Shown one piece after another: positions 8,156 through 16,286 of a DNA stretch of 64,000 nucleotides. The stretch lies in NCBI GenBank assembly GCA_022843485.1, contig JALHNM010000010.1, positions 32,269 to 96,268 on the forward strand, read 5' to 3'. The stretch is from Fimbriimonadaceae bacterium (GTDB lineage Bacteria > Armatimonadota > Fimbriimonadia > Fimbriimonadales > Fimbriimonadaceae). How positions within the stretch are numbered: the stretch's first letter is position 1; the number at the start of each line of letters is the position of its first letter. Under the pieces are notes generated by a model. That model ran no database searches. It was given only the letters and a program-made list of their open reading frames with translations, and was not told the DNA's origin. The position numbers and the translations under genes are program-made.

Positions 8156-9790
8156 ATGAGCATTCTGATGATCGAGGACATCGAGAAGCGCGCGAAGGCG
8201 CTGCCGGAGCTGGTCGACTCCGCCACGGACATCTGGCGGAACGACAGCGGGGGGCACGACATCCGCATCCTTCGGTCGGCGCGGGACGCCAACAAGGTGC
8301 TGGCGCAGCTCGTCGCCCCCTCGACGGACCTGCTGGTGTTCCTCGCGCACGCCCGGCACGACGTTCTCGGGCTCGTCGCCGAGGTGCGTGCGGAGCGCGC
8401 GAAGCACGAGGCGACTCGAGCTGCTGCGGAAGCAGATCTGAAAGCGGCGGCCGCGCAGCTCGCGGAGCAGACGCGGGTGAGCCAGCAGACGTTGCAGGAG
8501 CGGACGCAGGCCTACGAGCGGCAGTCGGAGCAGCTGCAGGTCCAGGCGGATGCGGCCGACGCGGCGTTGCGGGCGGAGATTCAAGCCTTGAAGGATCAGC
8601 ACGCCAAGGACTTGGCCGCCGCCGAAGCGCTGATGCGCGAGGAGATCCAAGCGCTGAAGGAGCAGCACGCCGAGGACTTGGCGGCCGTGCGGGAGGCTCG
8701 CGACGCGGCGCTCGCGGAGCAGCAGGACCGCTTCAAGCAGGAGCGAGAGAACGCTCGGCAGGCGGCAGCTCGGCTCGAGGATCGCTTCCAGGCGGTGCTC
8801 AAGGAGCGCGACGAAGAGGACGCGCTCGTCAAGGCCATGCACGCCCGCACGCTCACTGCGAAGGACGAAGAAGCACTGGCGCAGCGGGACGAGGCACGAG
8901 AGCGGGAGGAGGCGCTCAAGGCCGCGCACGAGAAAGTTCTCGAGGAGATGCTCGACGCAGCTCTGGCCGAACACCGGCAGGCGCTCGAAGAGGAGCGAAC
9001 CGCGCGCAACGCGCTGATCGAAGAGGCGGAGCGCAAGGCCATCGCGGCGGCGAACGTGAAGGCGCAGGAGGCGATCGAGGAAGCCCAGCGAGTGTTCGAG
9101 GAGCGGCGCGTCGCGCAAGAGGAGGCGGCAGCCGAGCGCGAGACCGCGCGCGAGCAGGCGCTCGAGGCGGAACGAGCCGCGTGGAACGAGCAGATCGACG
9201 CGGAGCGCGATGCGCGGGCGACTGCCATCGCGGACGCGCAGCAGGCGTTGGGGTTCTCTGCACGGGCGTTCGAGGAGCGACTCGAAGAAGCACAGCGGTC
9301 GTTCGAGGAGAGGCTCGCCGCGCAAGAGACTGCCGCCGCAGAGCGCGACGCGACGCGGCAAGCGGAACACGAGCAGGCGTTCGAGGCGGAGCGAGCGGCG
9401 TGGAACAAGCTGGTCGACGCAGAGCGCGCGGAGAGGGCGGCGGAGACGGGCGCTTGGCAGGCGCGGGCGGAAGCGTGGGACGCGGGGGCGGCAGCGTGGG
9501 ACGCGCAGCGACTCGAGCAGCAGAAGCGCACCGAAGACCTCGCAGCGGCGTACGAGCGGCGGCTCGAGGAGAACGGCCAGACCACGCAACACTACGTCGA
9601 GAAAGCGCAAGCCCTCAAGGAAGAGCTCGCGAGCAAGCAGGCGGAGCTGACGCAGGCTCTCGAAGCCACAGAGGAGCAGGCCCGCGCTTCGGAACGAGCG
9701 CTCGAGGTTCTGCGCGCCCAGATCGTCGAGCTCGAGGCGAAGATCGCCCCCAAGCCCCGGAAGCGCGCCGCGAAGGCAAAGCCGCAGTAG
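8156..9790 (+). CDS. Long coiled-coil protein (544 aa)
   Basis: After an N-terminal domain of about 65 residues, almost the whole chain is Glu/Ala/Arg/Gln-rich heptad-like helix with internal repeats (QALKDQHAKDLAA and QALKEQHAEDLAA; EAQR-FEERxAxxE). It ends in a basic tail, KPRKRAAKAK. This suggests a long parallel fibre or spacer. A structural role in the particle or fibre is likely given the neighbours. The catalytic look-alikes of SMC proteins (Walker motifs) are absent. Confidence 0.75.
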   Translation: MSILMIEDIEKRAKALPELVDSATDIWRNDSGGHDIRILRSARDANKVLAQLVAPSTDLLVFLAHARHDVLGLVAEVRAERAKHEATRAAAEADLKAAAAQLAEQTRVSQQTLQERTQAYERQSEQLQVQADAADAALRAEIQALKDQHAKDLAAAEALMREEIQALKEQHAEDLAAVREARDAALAEQQDRFKQERENARQAAARLEDRFQAVLKERDEEDALVKAMHARTLTAKDEEALAQRDEAREREEALKAAHEKVLEEMLDAALAEHRQALEEERTARNALIEEAERKAIAAANVKAQEAIEEAQRVFEERRVAQEEAAAERETAREQALEAERAAWNEQIDAERDARATAIADAQQALGFSARAFEERLEEAQRSFEERLAAQETAAAERDATRQAEHEQAFEAERAAWNKLVDAERAERAAETGAWQARAEAWDAGAAAWDAQRLEQQKRTEDLAAAYERRLEENGQTTQHYVEKAQALKEELASKQAELTQALEATEEQARASERALEVLRAQIVELEAKIAPKPRKRAAKAKPQ

Positions 9791-9801
9791 TAGATAGGTA
9801 G

Positions 9802-10098
9802 TCGCGGACAGCACTGTACGACTACGGTGGCTTCGGGGAGGTCGCGGCGCTGGGCGTGGCGCAGCTCATGCGCCTGCGCCTGCCCTTCGCGCGGAGTGTC
9901 ACGACGGTGCCGGGGTTTTCGGACCAGCTCTACGTCACGGCGCGCTCGCTCGACGGCAACGTGTCGAACGTCGCCCTGAACGCGACTCCCGTCACGTTCG
10001 ACGCCACGGGCCCCATCCTCCAGGTCAACGTGGACATCAGCGCCTTCCCGGCGTCGATGGACATCTTGATCGAAGCTCACCACACCATCGGACGGTGA
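9802..10098 (+). CDS. Small beta-rich fibre-type protein, copy 2, possibly 5'-truncated
   Basis: Clear paralogue of the 114-aa protein ending at 1331. The homology reaches upstream of the only good start (GTG at 9856, giving 80 aa): the preceding in-frame codons spell YDYGGFGEVAALG, matching GAGFGEVVGLG of copy 1. A TAG closes the frame just upstream at 9799. So either translation starts at 9856 and the upstream match is a relic, or it begins at a rare CTG. It is probably a truncated but still translatable copy. Confidence 0.6.
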   Translation, partial: SRTALYDYGGFGEVAALGVAQLMRLRLPFARSVTTVPGFSDQLYVTARSLDGNVSNVALNATPVTFDATGPILQVNVDISAFPASMDILIEAHHTIGR

Positions 10099-10102
10099 CC
10101 GC

Positions 10103-10453
10103 ATGGCCCATCTAACTTTTATCGGTTTCGTCGGCGGCGCGGACCTCAACCCCGAGGTGATCGACTTCGCGGGCGCCTCGTACGACATGACGAGCGCGGA
10201 CGCGAACCGCGTCGTGCGGTGCTCGAGCGGCGTGGCCGTGTCGGTCAACGTGCAGCCCGCCCAGGCCGCAGGTACGACGACCGAGTTCGTCCAGGAGGGG
10301 GTCGGTCAGATCACCATCCTCGGGGCGGGCGGCCTCACCATCCGCAAGCCCGCGTTCTATAACGCCGCCACCGCGCAGCAGTTTTCCTCGGTCGTCGTCA
10401 CGATCTTGGACACGAACGAAGCGCTCATCCGAGGCGATCTCGAGGCAGCATGA
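10103..10453 (+). CDS. Fibre capping-type beta protein (116 aa)
   Basis: The pattern DANRVVRCSSGVAVSVNV, then EGVGQITILGAGGLTIR, then a C-terminal strand with LIRGDL, is the recurrent beta-rich module found in phage fibre and head-binding proteins. It follows copy 2 of the small fibre-type protein by four bases and overlaps the next start (ATGA). Likely structural. Confidence 0.75.
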   Translation: MAHLTFIGFVGGADLNPEVIDFAGASYDMTSADANRVVRCSSGVAVSVNVQPAQAAGTTTEFVQEGVGQITILGAGGLTIRKPAFYNAATAQQFSSVVVTILDTNEALIRGDLEAA

Positions 10454-11607
10454 GCAGCACGCTCTTGCGAATCGCGGCGGCGGCGGCCATGCAGGGTGCT
10501 CGAAGGAGCAAGTCGTCGCTTGACCTCGGCGTCGTCGGGACTTTCGGCCGCACCGGCGCGAAGATGGCTTGTGACGGGTCGCAAGCGTCGTTACTCGAGT
10601 ACGCGAGCGGGGCGCGATGCTACGAGGACCGCGGCGACGGCGCGGGCTCGCTCCTCTGCTTCGAGGACGGCTACCGGCAGTGGATCCAGCGGTCCAGCAT
10701 CCAGGGCAGCGGCACGACGCCCACCGCGCCGTGGACCTTCACTTCGTGGAACATGGGCTCGCCCGCGATCGCCGCGCCCGATGGCGTGGTCGAAGCGTAC
10801 CCGAACAACACCGTTAGTACCTCGACCGCGTGCCGCGCCGTGCAGGCGCTCTCTGGCAGCGGAGCGGCCATCGCCGACTCCACACGCGTGTGTATCTCCG
10901 CCTATGTCAAGGACGCGGCCGCGGACATCTTCTGCTTCCGCGTGATCAACAAGGCCGGCACCACGATCGACTCAGGCAACAAGACCTCCGCGGCGGACTG
11001 GGCGCGCTACTACAACGGCGTCACCGCTGGCGTCGGCGTGGGGAACATCACCGCCGGCTTGCTGAACGGCAACAGCACCGCACAGCGCTTCTGGGACGGG
11101 ATGTGGGGCGTCCAGTTCGACGTGGGAGAGTACTTCCCGCACCGGCTCGCGCGGACCGCAGGCGCGGCTGTCGCGGACGTGGGCGCGGACTCCCTCACAC
11201 TCTCGGCGGGCGAGGGCGCGATGCTTTTCGACGGCTCGTGGCGCATCCCCGAGGTGAGCCTCGACGGAAGCGACACAGAGCGCAACACGGCGAACGTATT
11301 CGACCTCTGGTCGGTGGACGGCAACAACCGACTCTCCCTCGAGTGGGACACGACCGTCTGGCGCGTGCGCGCCTATCAGGGCGGTGTGTTGCGGGCCGAG
11401 AGCGTGCCGGTCGCGTGGCTGTCCTACGGGCTGATCGGTACCGTGGACGTGAGGCCGGCGGACGGCGTCATCGCCATCGAGGGCATCGACGGACCCGTCG
11501 GCACGGCGTGGACTTGGGCCGCAGGCATTTCGAGATTCGGCGGTCGTGTTGGCGGGGGTAACGAGCTGCGAGGCCGCATGTCCGACACCATCACGAGGGT
11601 GACATGA
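10450..11607 (+). CDS. Receptor-binding / lectin-like fibre protein (385 aa)
   Basis: Contains the order seen in phage adhesins with a concanavalin-like fold: ASLLEYASGARCYED near residue 50, SWNMGSPAIAAPDG, then CISAYVKDAAADIFCFRV near residue 155 and later strands with LSLEWDTTVWRVRAY. No membrane segment or signal peptide. It is coupled to the esterase downstream (ATGA), as expected for a sugar-recognising adhesin working with a sugar-modifying enzyme. Confidence 0.7.
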   Translation: MSSTLLRIAAAAAMQGARRSKSSLDLGVVGTFGRTGAKMACDGSQASLLEYASGARCYEDRGDGAGSLLCFEDGYRQWIQRSSIQGSGTTPTAPWTFTSWNMGSPAIAAPDGVVEAYPNNTVSTSTACRAVQALSGSGAAIADSTRVCISAYVKDAAADIFCFRVINKAGTTIDSGNKTSAADWARYYNGVTAGVGVGNITAGLLNGNSTAQRFWDGMWGVQFDVGEYFPHRLARTAGAAVADVGADSLTLSAGEGAMLFDGSWRIPEVSLDGSDTERNTANVFDLWSVDGNNRLSLEWDTTVWRVRAYQGGVLRAESVPVAWLSYGLIGTVDVRPADGVIAIEGIDGPVGTAWTWAAGISRFGGRVGGGNELRGRMSDTITRVT

Positions 11608-12359
11608 GCTTCGCCGGACCTATCGAGTTGATCTGGTGCGGGCAGTCGAACGCGCTCGGCACCAACGTGGGTGCGTACCCCCCGCCCTACTCCAACACGA
11701 CCGACCGCAGCGACATCTTGGCCGTGAAGAACACCACGATCGGAGCCACTTCGGTGGTACAGCCGTGGGGAAACCTGCGCCCGAATCAGCCCGCCGGCAA
11801 CAACTGGACGGGGCCCGACATGCCGTGCTCGATCGACCTCACCGACGATTTCGGCAAGGTGGGTGTGCACATCATCATGCGCGCGAAAGGCTCGACGGCC
11901 CTGGCGGTCGAGTGGCTGCCCACTGATGCCGCCGTGGCTCCGGGCGAGGACTGGCGCACGCTCCGCGATCTTGTGGCGGCCACGCGAGCCGCGCAGCCCA
12001 CGGAGACCGCCAACGCGCGTCCGTGGGTGGTCTGGATCCAGGGCGAGCAGGACGCCAACGATGTTACAGAGGCCGGCAACTACGAGACCAACCTCCGCGA
12101 ATCGTGCAAGCAATGGGTCAGGTACTTCGGCCCAGGGACCCGGATCATCATCGTGTACTTGCACGACGACTGCACGCGCCCGTTCCGGGCCACAGTCCGC
12201 GCCGCCGAAGAGGCGATCGTCGCCGAGTGGGAGGGCCGTGCGTTCGGTCTCGACCCAACACCGCTGTGCACCGTCGCAGGTGACGGCATCCACTACGACG
12301 ATCAAGGACTCGCAGTGGGGAAAGCCCTGGGAGCTCTCATCGCGGGCGAGAACCCGTAA
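11604..12359 (+). CDS. SGNH/SASA-type carbohydrate acetylesterase (251 aa)
   Basis: Block I is WCGQSNALG, with Ser15 as nucleophile. Block III is WIQGEQDAND near residue 142, and block V is DGIHYDDQG, with Asp227 and His230 completing the triad. This set is typical of carbohydrate esterase family 6 and sialate O-acetylesterase-like enzymes. It would remove acetyl groups from host surface polysaccharide during attachment. It overlaps the adhesin gene and closes the block; a regulatory gap follows. Confidence 0.85.
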   Translation: MSFAGPIELIWCGQSNALGTNVGAYPPPYSNTTDRSDILAVKNTTIGATSVVQPWGNLRPNQPAGNNWTGPDMPCSIDLTDDFGKVGVHIIMRAKGSTALAVEWLPTDAAVAPGEDWRTLRDLVAATRAAQPTETANARPWVVWIQGEQDANDVTEAGNYETNLRESCKQWVRYFGPGTRIIIVYLHDDCTRPFRATVRAAEEAIVAEWEGRAFGLDPTPLCTVAGDGIHYDDQGLAVGKALGALIAGENP

Positions 12360-12427
12360 TCCACACGACTACTCAACACCTACGCAGCAACTACGTTTTG
12401 CCACAAAAAAGTAACTACTGCGCAGGG

Positions 12428-12456
12428 TTGACCGACACACCCCGTATCCGCTAAAA
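12428..12456 (+). promoter_or_regulatory. Candidate promoter for the virion block
   Basis: TTGACC, 17 bases, CTAAAA, in the 143-base gap before the membrane-protein gene. The gap also carries several ACTAC and GTAAC-type repeats and is visibly more AT-rich than its surroundings. Confidence 0.45.
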
Positions 12457-12502
12457 GAAGAAACATCGAAAGCCCTCATGTATGGGCGAGGAGAAGAAGA
12501 AC

Positions 12503-13063
12503 ATGGGTCGCTACAACATGAGTGGGCTCCGAACGTACGGCTACGGCGATGATCTCGGCGCGTTCATGACCGCCGACGATCTCAAGGATGCGCTGATGGC
12601 GTCGGGTTCCGGCGCGGTCGGCATCCTCGCCACGAGCTTCCTGCTCAGCAAGCTGCCGGCGGACATGGTCGCCGATCCGGCGATGAACTCCCGCCTCAAG
12701 AGCCTCATCGGCGTCGGCATCGGCGTCCTCGGCGGCCGGGCGATCTACATGTACGGCAACCGCGACGCGGCCATGGGCTTCGTCGGCGCCGTCGCCGGTG
12801 CGTCGCTCGCCTCGCTGGCGGCCAGCTGGGCGCCCGAGACCTTCCCGAGCGTGGCGCTCGCGGGCGGCGGGCTCAGCGACATGGACATCCGTGCGCTCGA
12901 GGCGACCGTCGCCTCGAACGAGCGCGGCTGGTCCCCTCCGGCGCAGCTCTCCTCGCCCAGCGTGATGGAGCAGACCCTGCGCAGCACCGAGACCAGCACC
13001 GAAGAGATCGCCGCGTACACCCACTTCATGGGCGACCGCAGCGCGCCTCCCCCGAGCTTCTGA
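12503..13063 (+). CDS. Multi-membrane-segment protein, probable virion membrane protein (186 aa)
   Basis: The ATG is placed after GAGGAGAAGAAGAAC, the same leader style used by other genes in this block; an in-frame ATG 21 bases upstream overlaps that ribosome site and is rejected. Three hydrophobic segments lie at about residues 37-50, 67-83 and 91-108, followed by a polar, Ser/Thr-rich C-terminal half. The N-terminus carries MSGLRTYGYG, a variant of the recurring GLR motif. Its place directly before the candidate capsid gene suggests an internal-membrane or capsid-associated protein. Confidence 0.8.
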   Translation: MGRYNMSGLRTYGYGDDLGAFMTADDLKDALMASGSGAVGILATSFLLSKLPADMVADPAMNSRLKSLIGVGIGVLGGRAIYMYGNRDAAMGFVGAVAGASLASLAASWAPETFPSVALAGGGLSDMDIRALEATVASNERGWSPPAQLSSPSVMEQTLRSTETSTEEIAAYTHFMGDRSAPPPSF

Positions 13064-13139
13064 TCATCAGACGCTCCCGACTCGCAGACAGACTCAGGCC
13101 GTCGCGCACCTCGTAGTAGGGCGGATCACGGCGGCCAAA

Positions 13140-13162
13140 CCCACTCGCATGCAGTGAGTGGG
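13140..13162 (+). promoter_or_regulatory. Hairpin in the capsid-gene leader
   Basis: A perfect 7-bp stem, CCCACTC with GAGTGGG, around a 9-base loop, in the 131-base gap before the candidate capsid gene. There is no U-tract, so it is more likely an mRNA-stability or regulatory structure than a terminator. Confidence 0.5.
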
Positions 13163-13194
13163 CGTGGAAGAGACCCAGCAGAGGAGAAGACAAC

Positions 13195-13923
13195 ATGGGC
13201 AGCATTCTCGTTCCGATTCAGGGCCAGCCGGGCCTCTTCCGCGAAGTGGACGAGGCGACGGGCGCACCGATGGGTGATCGCGTCGTCAACATCCGCGACT
13301 TCCGCGAGGGCGACAAGTACGACACCGTCGCCATCCCGACGGGCGTCATCACCGCGGGCACCGAGTTCACGTTCTTCAACAACCTGCAGGGCAAGTCGCA
13401 GGGCGTGGACACCAACCTCCGCACCTCGAGCAAGCTCTCGGCGGGCGAGTCGATGGTGCTCGACCGGATCGGTCTGCACGTTCGGCTCTCGACCGGCCAG
13501 GCGTTCCCCGCGCCTCAGGACATCAAGACCATCCTCGAGAACAGCTTCTACCGGCTGAAGATCAACGACATCCTCCAGGACGAGGGTCCCGCGATCAAGT
13601 TCCCCTCGGGCTATGGCCTCTACGGTCAGACCAACGAGAACGGACAGGGCATCGTCACCAACGGCGTGCCCGCGACCGCCTCGACCGCTCGCCTCGTCAA
13701 GAAGCAGCTCCTCAACCAGAACCACGAGCTCGACGGCCGGCTGATGTTCAATCAGCGCCAGTGGCTCACCTCGACCGTGCTCGGCCCGGCGCCGTTCGCG
13801 ACCGCAGGCACCGAGCTCCCCGTCATCACGGTGCAGACCTCCACCTCGCCCCCGGCGAACGCGGCGGTTCTCGTGACGAACTTCCTGCACGGCCTCATCC
13901 GCGCCGCCGTCAGCAAGGGCTGA
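13195..13923 (+). CDS. Candidate major capsid protein (242 aa)
   Basis: Soluble, beta-rich, no signal peptide. Preceded by a strong site (GAGGAGAAGACAAC) with its own structured leader, and followed at once by the best terminator in the window: the arrangement of a very highly expressed gene. It sits between a membrane protein and further beta-rich structural candidates. I do not recognise an HK97 fold, and no portal, protease or terminase adjoins it. A jelly-roll capsid protein of a tailless virus is the favoured reading; this is inference from expression context and composition. Confidence 0.55.
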   Translation: MGSILVPIQGQPGLFREVDEATGAPMGDRVVNIRDFREGDKYDTVAIPTGVITAGTEFTFFNNLQGKSQGVDTNLRTSSKLSAGESMVLDRIGLHVRLSTGQAFPAPQDIKTILENSFYRLKINDILQDEGPAIKFPSGYGLYGQTNENGQGIVTNGVPATASTARLVKKQLLNQNHELDGRLMFNQRQWLTSTVLGPAPFATAGTELPVITVQTSTSPPANAAVLVTNFLHGLIRAAVSKG

Positions 13924-13969
13924 TCGCTCGCGAGGGGCATCCGCGCCCGCGACTGCGCAAGCGGTCCAG

Positions 13970-14010
13970 AGCGAGCCCCGGTTCGACCCGAGCCGGGGCT
14001 CGCTTGGTTT
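13970..14010 (+). terminator. Strong intrinsic terminator after the candidate capsid gene
   Basis: A perfect 12-bp stem (AGCGAGCCCCGG paired with CCGGGGCTCGCT) with an 11-base loop, followed by TTGGTTT. It lies 47 bases after the stop codon, between the candidate capsid gene and the next structural gene. Confidence 0.8.
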
Positions 14011-14047
14011 CTGAGAGAGATTTTCTGGAGAGAGTACGGAGGAGCAC

Positions 14048-14566
14048 GTGGCCCGACAAGACATCACGCCCGCACAGATCCCGCCGGGCGACCTGCTGAC
14101 CTACTACGGCGACCTCGCCAGCGGCGCTCTTCGTCCCGAGGACGTGAAGATCGAGACGCTGAGCTTCTCCGTGACGATCGGGCCCGACGGCCAGATCCGC
14201 AGCCAGGACCCGCAGAACGGGACGATCCAGATCGTCTCCCGCTACAACCTGGCTCTCGAGACGGTCCGTGGCGCCATCCTGAGCCCCGACCTCGCGGGCG
14301 CAGCGCCCGGTCTCGTGAAGTTCAACCTCAAGGAGCAGGGGCGCAACTTCGACGTGTTCAAGCGGCCGGTGGGCTTCTCGACGCTGGTCGAGGGGTGCAG
14401 CAACCCGCTCGATTGGCGCGGCGTGTACATTTGTATCCCCGGCACCCAGTTCGAGGTGACGTGGTTCGTGGACCAGACCCTCTGGCCCGTGCTGGTCGGT
14501 GGCACTCGGCGGCTCGAGCTGACGGTCAGCGGCAGCTACATCGCGTGCAACCCCAACCAGGAGTGA
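14048..14566 (+). CDS. Candidate minor capsid / structural protein (172 aa)
   Basis: GTG start with GGAGGAGCAC directly upstream. Beta-rich and soluble, with YYGDLASGALRPEDVK near residue 20 and a C-terminal LELTVSGSYIACNP. It follows the candidate capsid gene after the terminator. The sizes (242 and 172 aa) recall the large and small single-jelly-roll capsid proteins of P23-77-like viruses, but I can see no sequence match, so the pairing is a hypothesis. Confidence 0.5.
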   Translation: MARQDITPAQIPPGDLLTYYGDLASGALRPEDVKIETLSFSVTIGPDGQIRSQDPQNGTIQIVSRYNLALETVRGAILSPDLAGAAPGLVKFNLKEQGRNFDVFKRPVGFSTLVEGCSNPLDWRGVYICIPGTQFEVTWFVDQTLWPVLVGGTRRLELTVSGSYIACNPNQE

Positions 14567-14569
14567 TCG

Positions 14570-14926
14570 GTGAAGTTCTCGGTCGATTTCGGTGACGACG
14601 AACGCGGCAAGCTGATTGCCCGCGCGTATGTCGCTGCCGTTGTCGGCCCGCTGCGCCGGCCGAACGGGCGACCCACGCCGTTCGCGCTGACCACGGCTTC
14701 GGTGCAGATCGCTATCAACAACACCCAAGATCGGGTGATGCACGTGGCGGTGAGCCTCACGAGCGCGGCGCTGCAAGCGCTGCTGTTCAGCAACGGGGCG
14801 AACCAGGGCGCGCAGGCTCAGTCGCTGAACTTCGTCACCAACCACATCCTCTATCCGAGCGAGTCCTTGTACGTGCGCACGGTGGCGGGCAACGCGACGA
14901 TCTCGGTCGTGACGGAGACCTTCTGA
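14570..14926 (+). CDS. Small beta-rich structural candidate (118 aa)
   Basis: GTG start with GGAG seven bases upstream. The chain alternates strands (MHVAVSLTSAALQAL, VRTVAGNATISVVTETF) without a membrane segment or cysteines. It lies three bases after the 172-aa protein and one base before the next gene, so the three are probably translated in fixed ratio. Could be a vertex or minor capsid protein; unrecognised family. Confidence 0.65.
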   Translation: MKFSVDFGDDERGKLIARAYVAAVVGPLRRPNGRPTPFALTTASVQIAINNTQDRVMHVAVSLTSAALQALLFSNGANQGAQAQSLNFVTNHILYPSESLYVRTVAGNATISVVTETF

Positions 14927-14927
14927 G

Positions 14928-15476
14928 ATGGACGAGAACGATCTCGACTCGTACGTGCAGGTGTTCATGGAGGGGCAGGACCGCGGTTACGCGCCCGTCT
15001 CGACCCGCACGTCGGAGCGCGACATCAACGTTCCCTTCCCTGTGCTGCCTGGGTATCTGCAGGGCGTCACGGCGGCAGCACCTCGGTCGGTGAACCCGAC
15101 AGCGCTCGCGCCGAAGCAGCGGGCTGCGTACGTGGCGGCTGTGCGTGCGCGTGCGGTGGCGGCCCGGGCTCCTGCGCCGATGATGCTGACGACCTCGGCA
15201 CCTGCTGCGAAGAGCTTTCCGGCGGCGCAGGCGGCGGGGGGCTCGTTGCCCTCCCCCTCTCCAGCGATGGGCGCCTCGTCGCCTCCGCCGCCGGACGCCA
15301 CCACGCTCCTGCCGATGCCGTCCCCGCCTTCGTTTCCTTCGGCGATCACCACGAACGTGGCGCCGGGCTCGTGTCCTCCTTGTTCGTGCCCCGGCGGGAT
15401 CTCCACCGGATCCATTTTGGCCCTCCTCGCAGCGGCGGGCTTTGCGAGCTACCTCCTCACGCAACGTGGGAAGTGA
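14928..15476 (+). CDS. Tail-anchored Pro/Ala-rich protein (182 aa)
   Basis: A polar N-terminal 45 residues is followed by a long Ala/Pro/Ser-rich linker, a small cysteine knot (CPPCSCPGG) and a C-terminal hydrophobic segment, ILALLAAAGFASYLL, ending TQRGK. This is the first of the tail-anchored family of the window. The order would let it span from a membrane to the capsid shell, like a spike or vertex stalk. Function inferred from architecture. Confidence 0.75.
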   Translation: MDENDLDSYVQVFMEGQDRGYAPVSTRTSERDINVPFPVLPGYLQGVTAAAPRSVNPTALAPKQRAAYVAAVRARAVAARAPAPMMLTTSAPAAKSFPAAQAAGGSLPSPSPAMGASSPPPPDATTLLPMPSPPSFPSAITTNVAPGSCPPCSCPGGISTGSILALLAAAGFASYLLTQRGK

Positions 15477-15501
15477 CGCGAGCGGAATCATCGAGTAGAA
15501 T
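15473..15501 (+). promoter_or_regulatory. Candidate promoter for the large membrane-protein genes
   Basis: GTGACG, 17 bases, TAGAAT. It overlaps the end of the previous gene and lies 22 bases before the next ATG, with GAGGAGAAG as ribosome site between. Confidence 0.45.
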
Positions 15502-15523
15502 CGCGGAGTCGAGGAGAAGAACC

Positions 15524-16276
15524 ATGCGTGAGCAAATCGCAGTGTTGGATGGAATCAACGGTCTGGGCATGTCCGACCCGTACGCGCAGGACTACTCCGA
15601 GTTCGATGGACCTCGTGAGTTCACGCCCGTCCCTGGCGGCGGCGCGAATCGCTCGGGCGGCAGTGACTGGCACCCGATGACCCCCACGCTCCCCTCGAGC
15701 GAGGGCCTGGCCAGCTCGCTCGGCATGGAGACCGTCAGCGGCGGTGGCTGGGCGGGGCGGAGCTACTCGCCCGTCCCCGGCGGCGGCGCGAACTACCAGG
15801 GCGGAAGCAACTGGCATCCCCTGACGCCCACGATGCCCTCGAGCGAGGGGCTGGCCGGCACGCTCTCGATGGAAGAGGTCCCTGGCTACGCGGGGCGCAG
15901 CTTCACGCCGGTCCCCGGCGGCGGTGCGAACTACACGGGCGGCTCCAACTGGAAGACCGAGTTCCCCACGAAGATCTCGAGCCAGGGCCTCGTCGGCTAT
16001 CGCGGTCGCGGCCTGCGCGGGCTCGGCGAGATCAGCGCGCTCGAGCGGGCCGCGTACTGCGGCGTGCTGACTGCGATCCGGCTCACGGGTCGGGCGATGT
16101 CCAAGCAGCAGATGGCGGGCATGGTGCTGCTCGCGATGACGCAGATGCCTGCGAGCGTCGTGCGCAACACCAAGACGGTGAGCTACTACGCGGCGCTCCA
16201 GACTGCCAGCCGGAGCATGCCTCTGGCGAGCGCCCGGGGCATCGCGCAGCGCGCGGCGCAGCACTGCGGCGGGTGA
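15524..16276 (+). CDS. Triple-repeat protein with GLRGLG motif (250 aa)
   Basis: The start is fixed by GAGGAGAAGAACC. After INGLGMSDPY the first half holds three repeats of about 60 residues, each with F/Y-(T/S)-PVPGGGAN, GGS-W and S-(S/Q)-EGL or SSQGL. Then comes GRGLRGLGEIS, followed by an alpha-helical C-terminal domain with CGVLTAIRL and two more cysteines. No clear membrane segment. The motif separating the repeat and helical halves would suit a processing site. Probably a virion protein; family unrecognised. Confidence 0.75.
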   Translation: MREQIAVLDGINGLGMSDPYAQDYSEFDGPREFTPVPGGGANRSGGSDWHPMTPTLPSSEGLASSLGMETVSGGGWAGRSYSPVPGGGANYQGGSNWHPLTPTMPSSEGLAGTLSMEEVPGYAGRSFTPVPGGGANYTGGSNWKTEFPTKISSQGLVGYRGRGLRGLGEISALERAAYCGVLTAIRLTGRAMSKQQMAGMVLLAMTQMPASVVRNTKTVSYYAALQTASRSMPLASARGIAQRAAQHCGG

Positions 16277-16286
16277 GGCGGCCGCG

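Noticed and set aside
13195..13923. Firm HK97-type major capsid assignment
   Set aside because: No recognisable HK97 signature and no portal, prohead protease or terminase nearby, so only a candidate capsid call is made.
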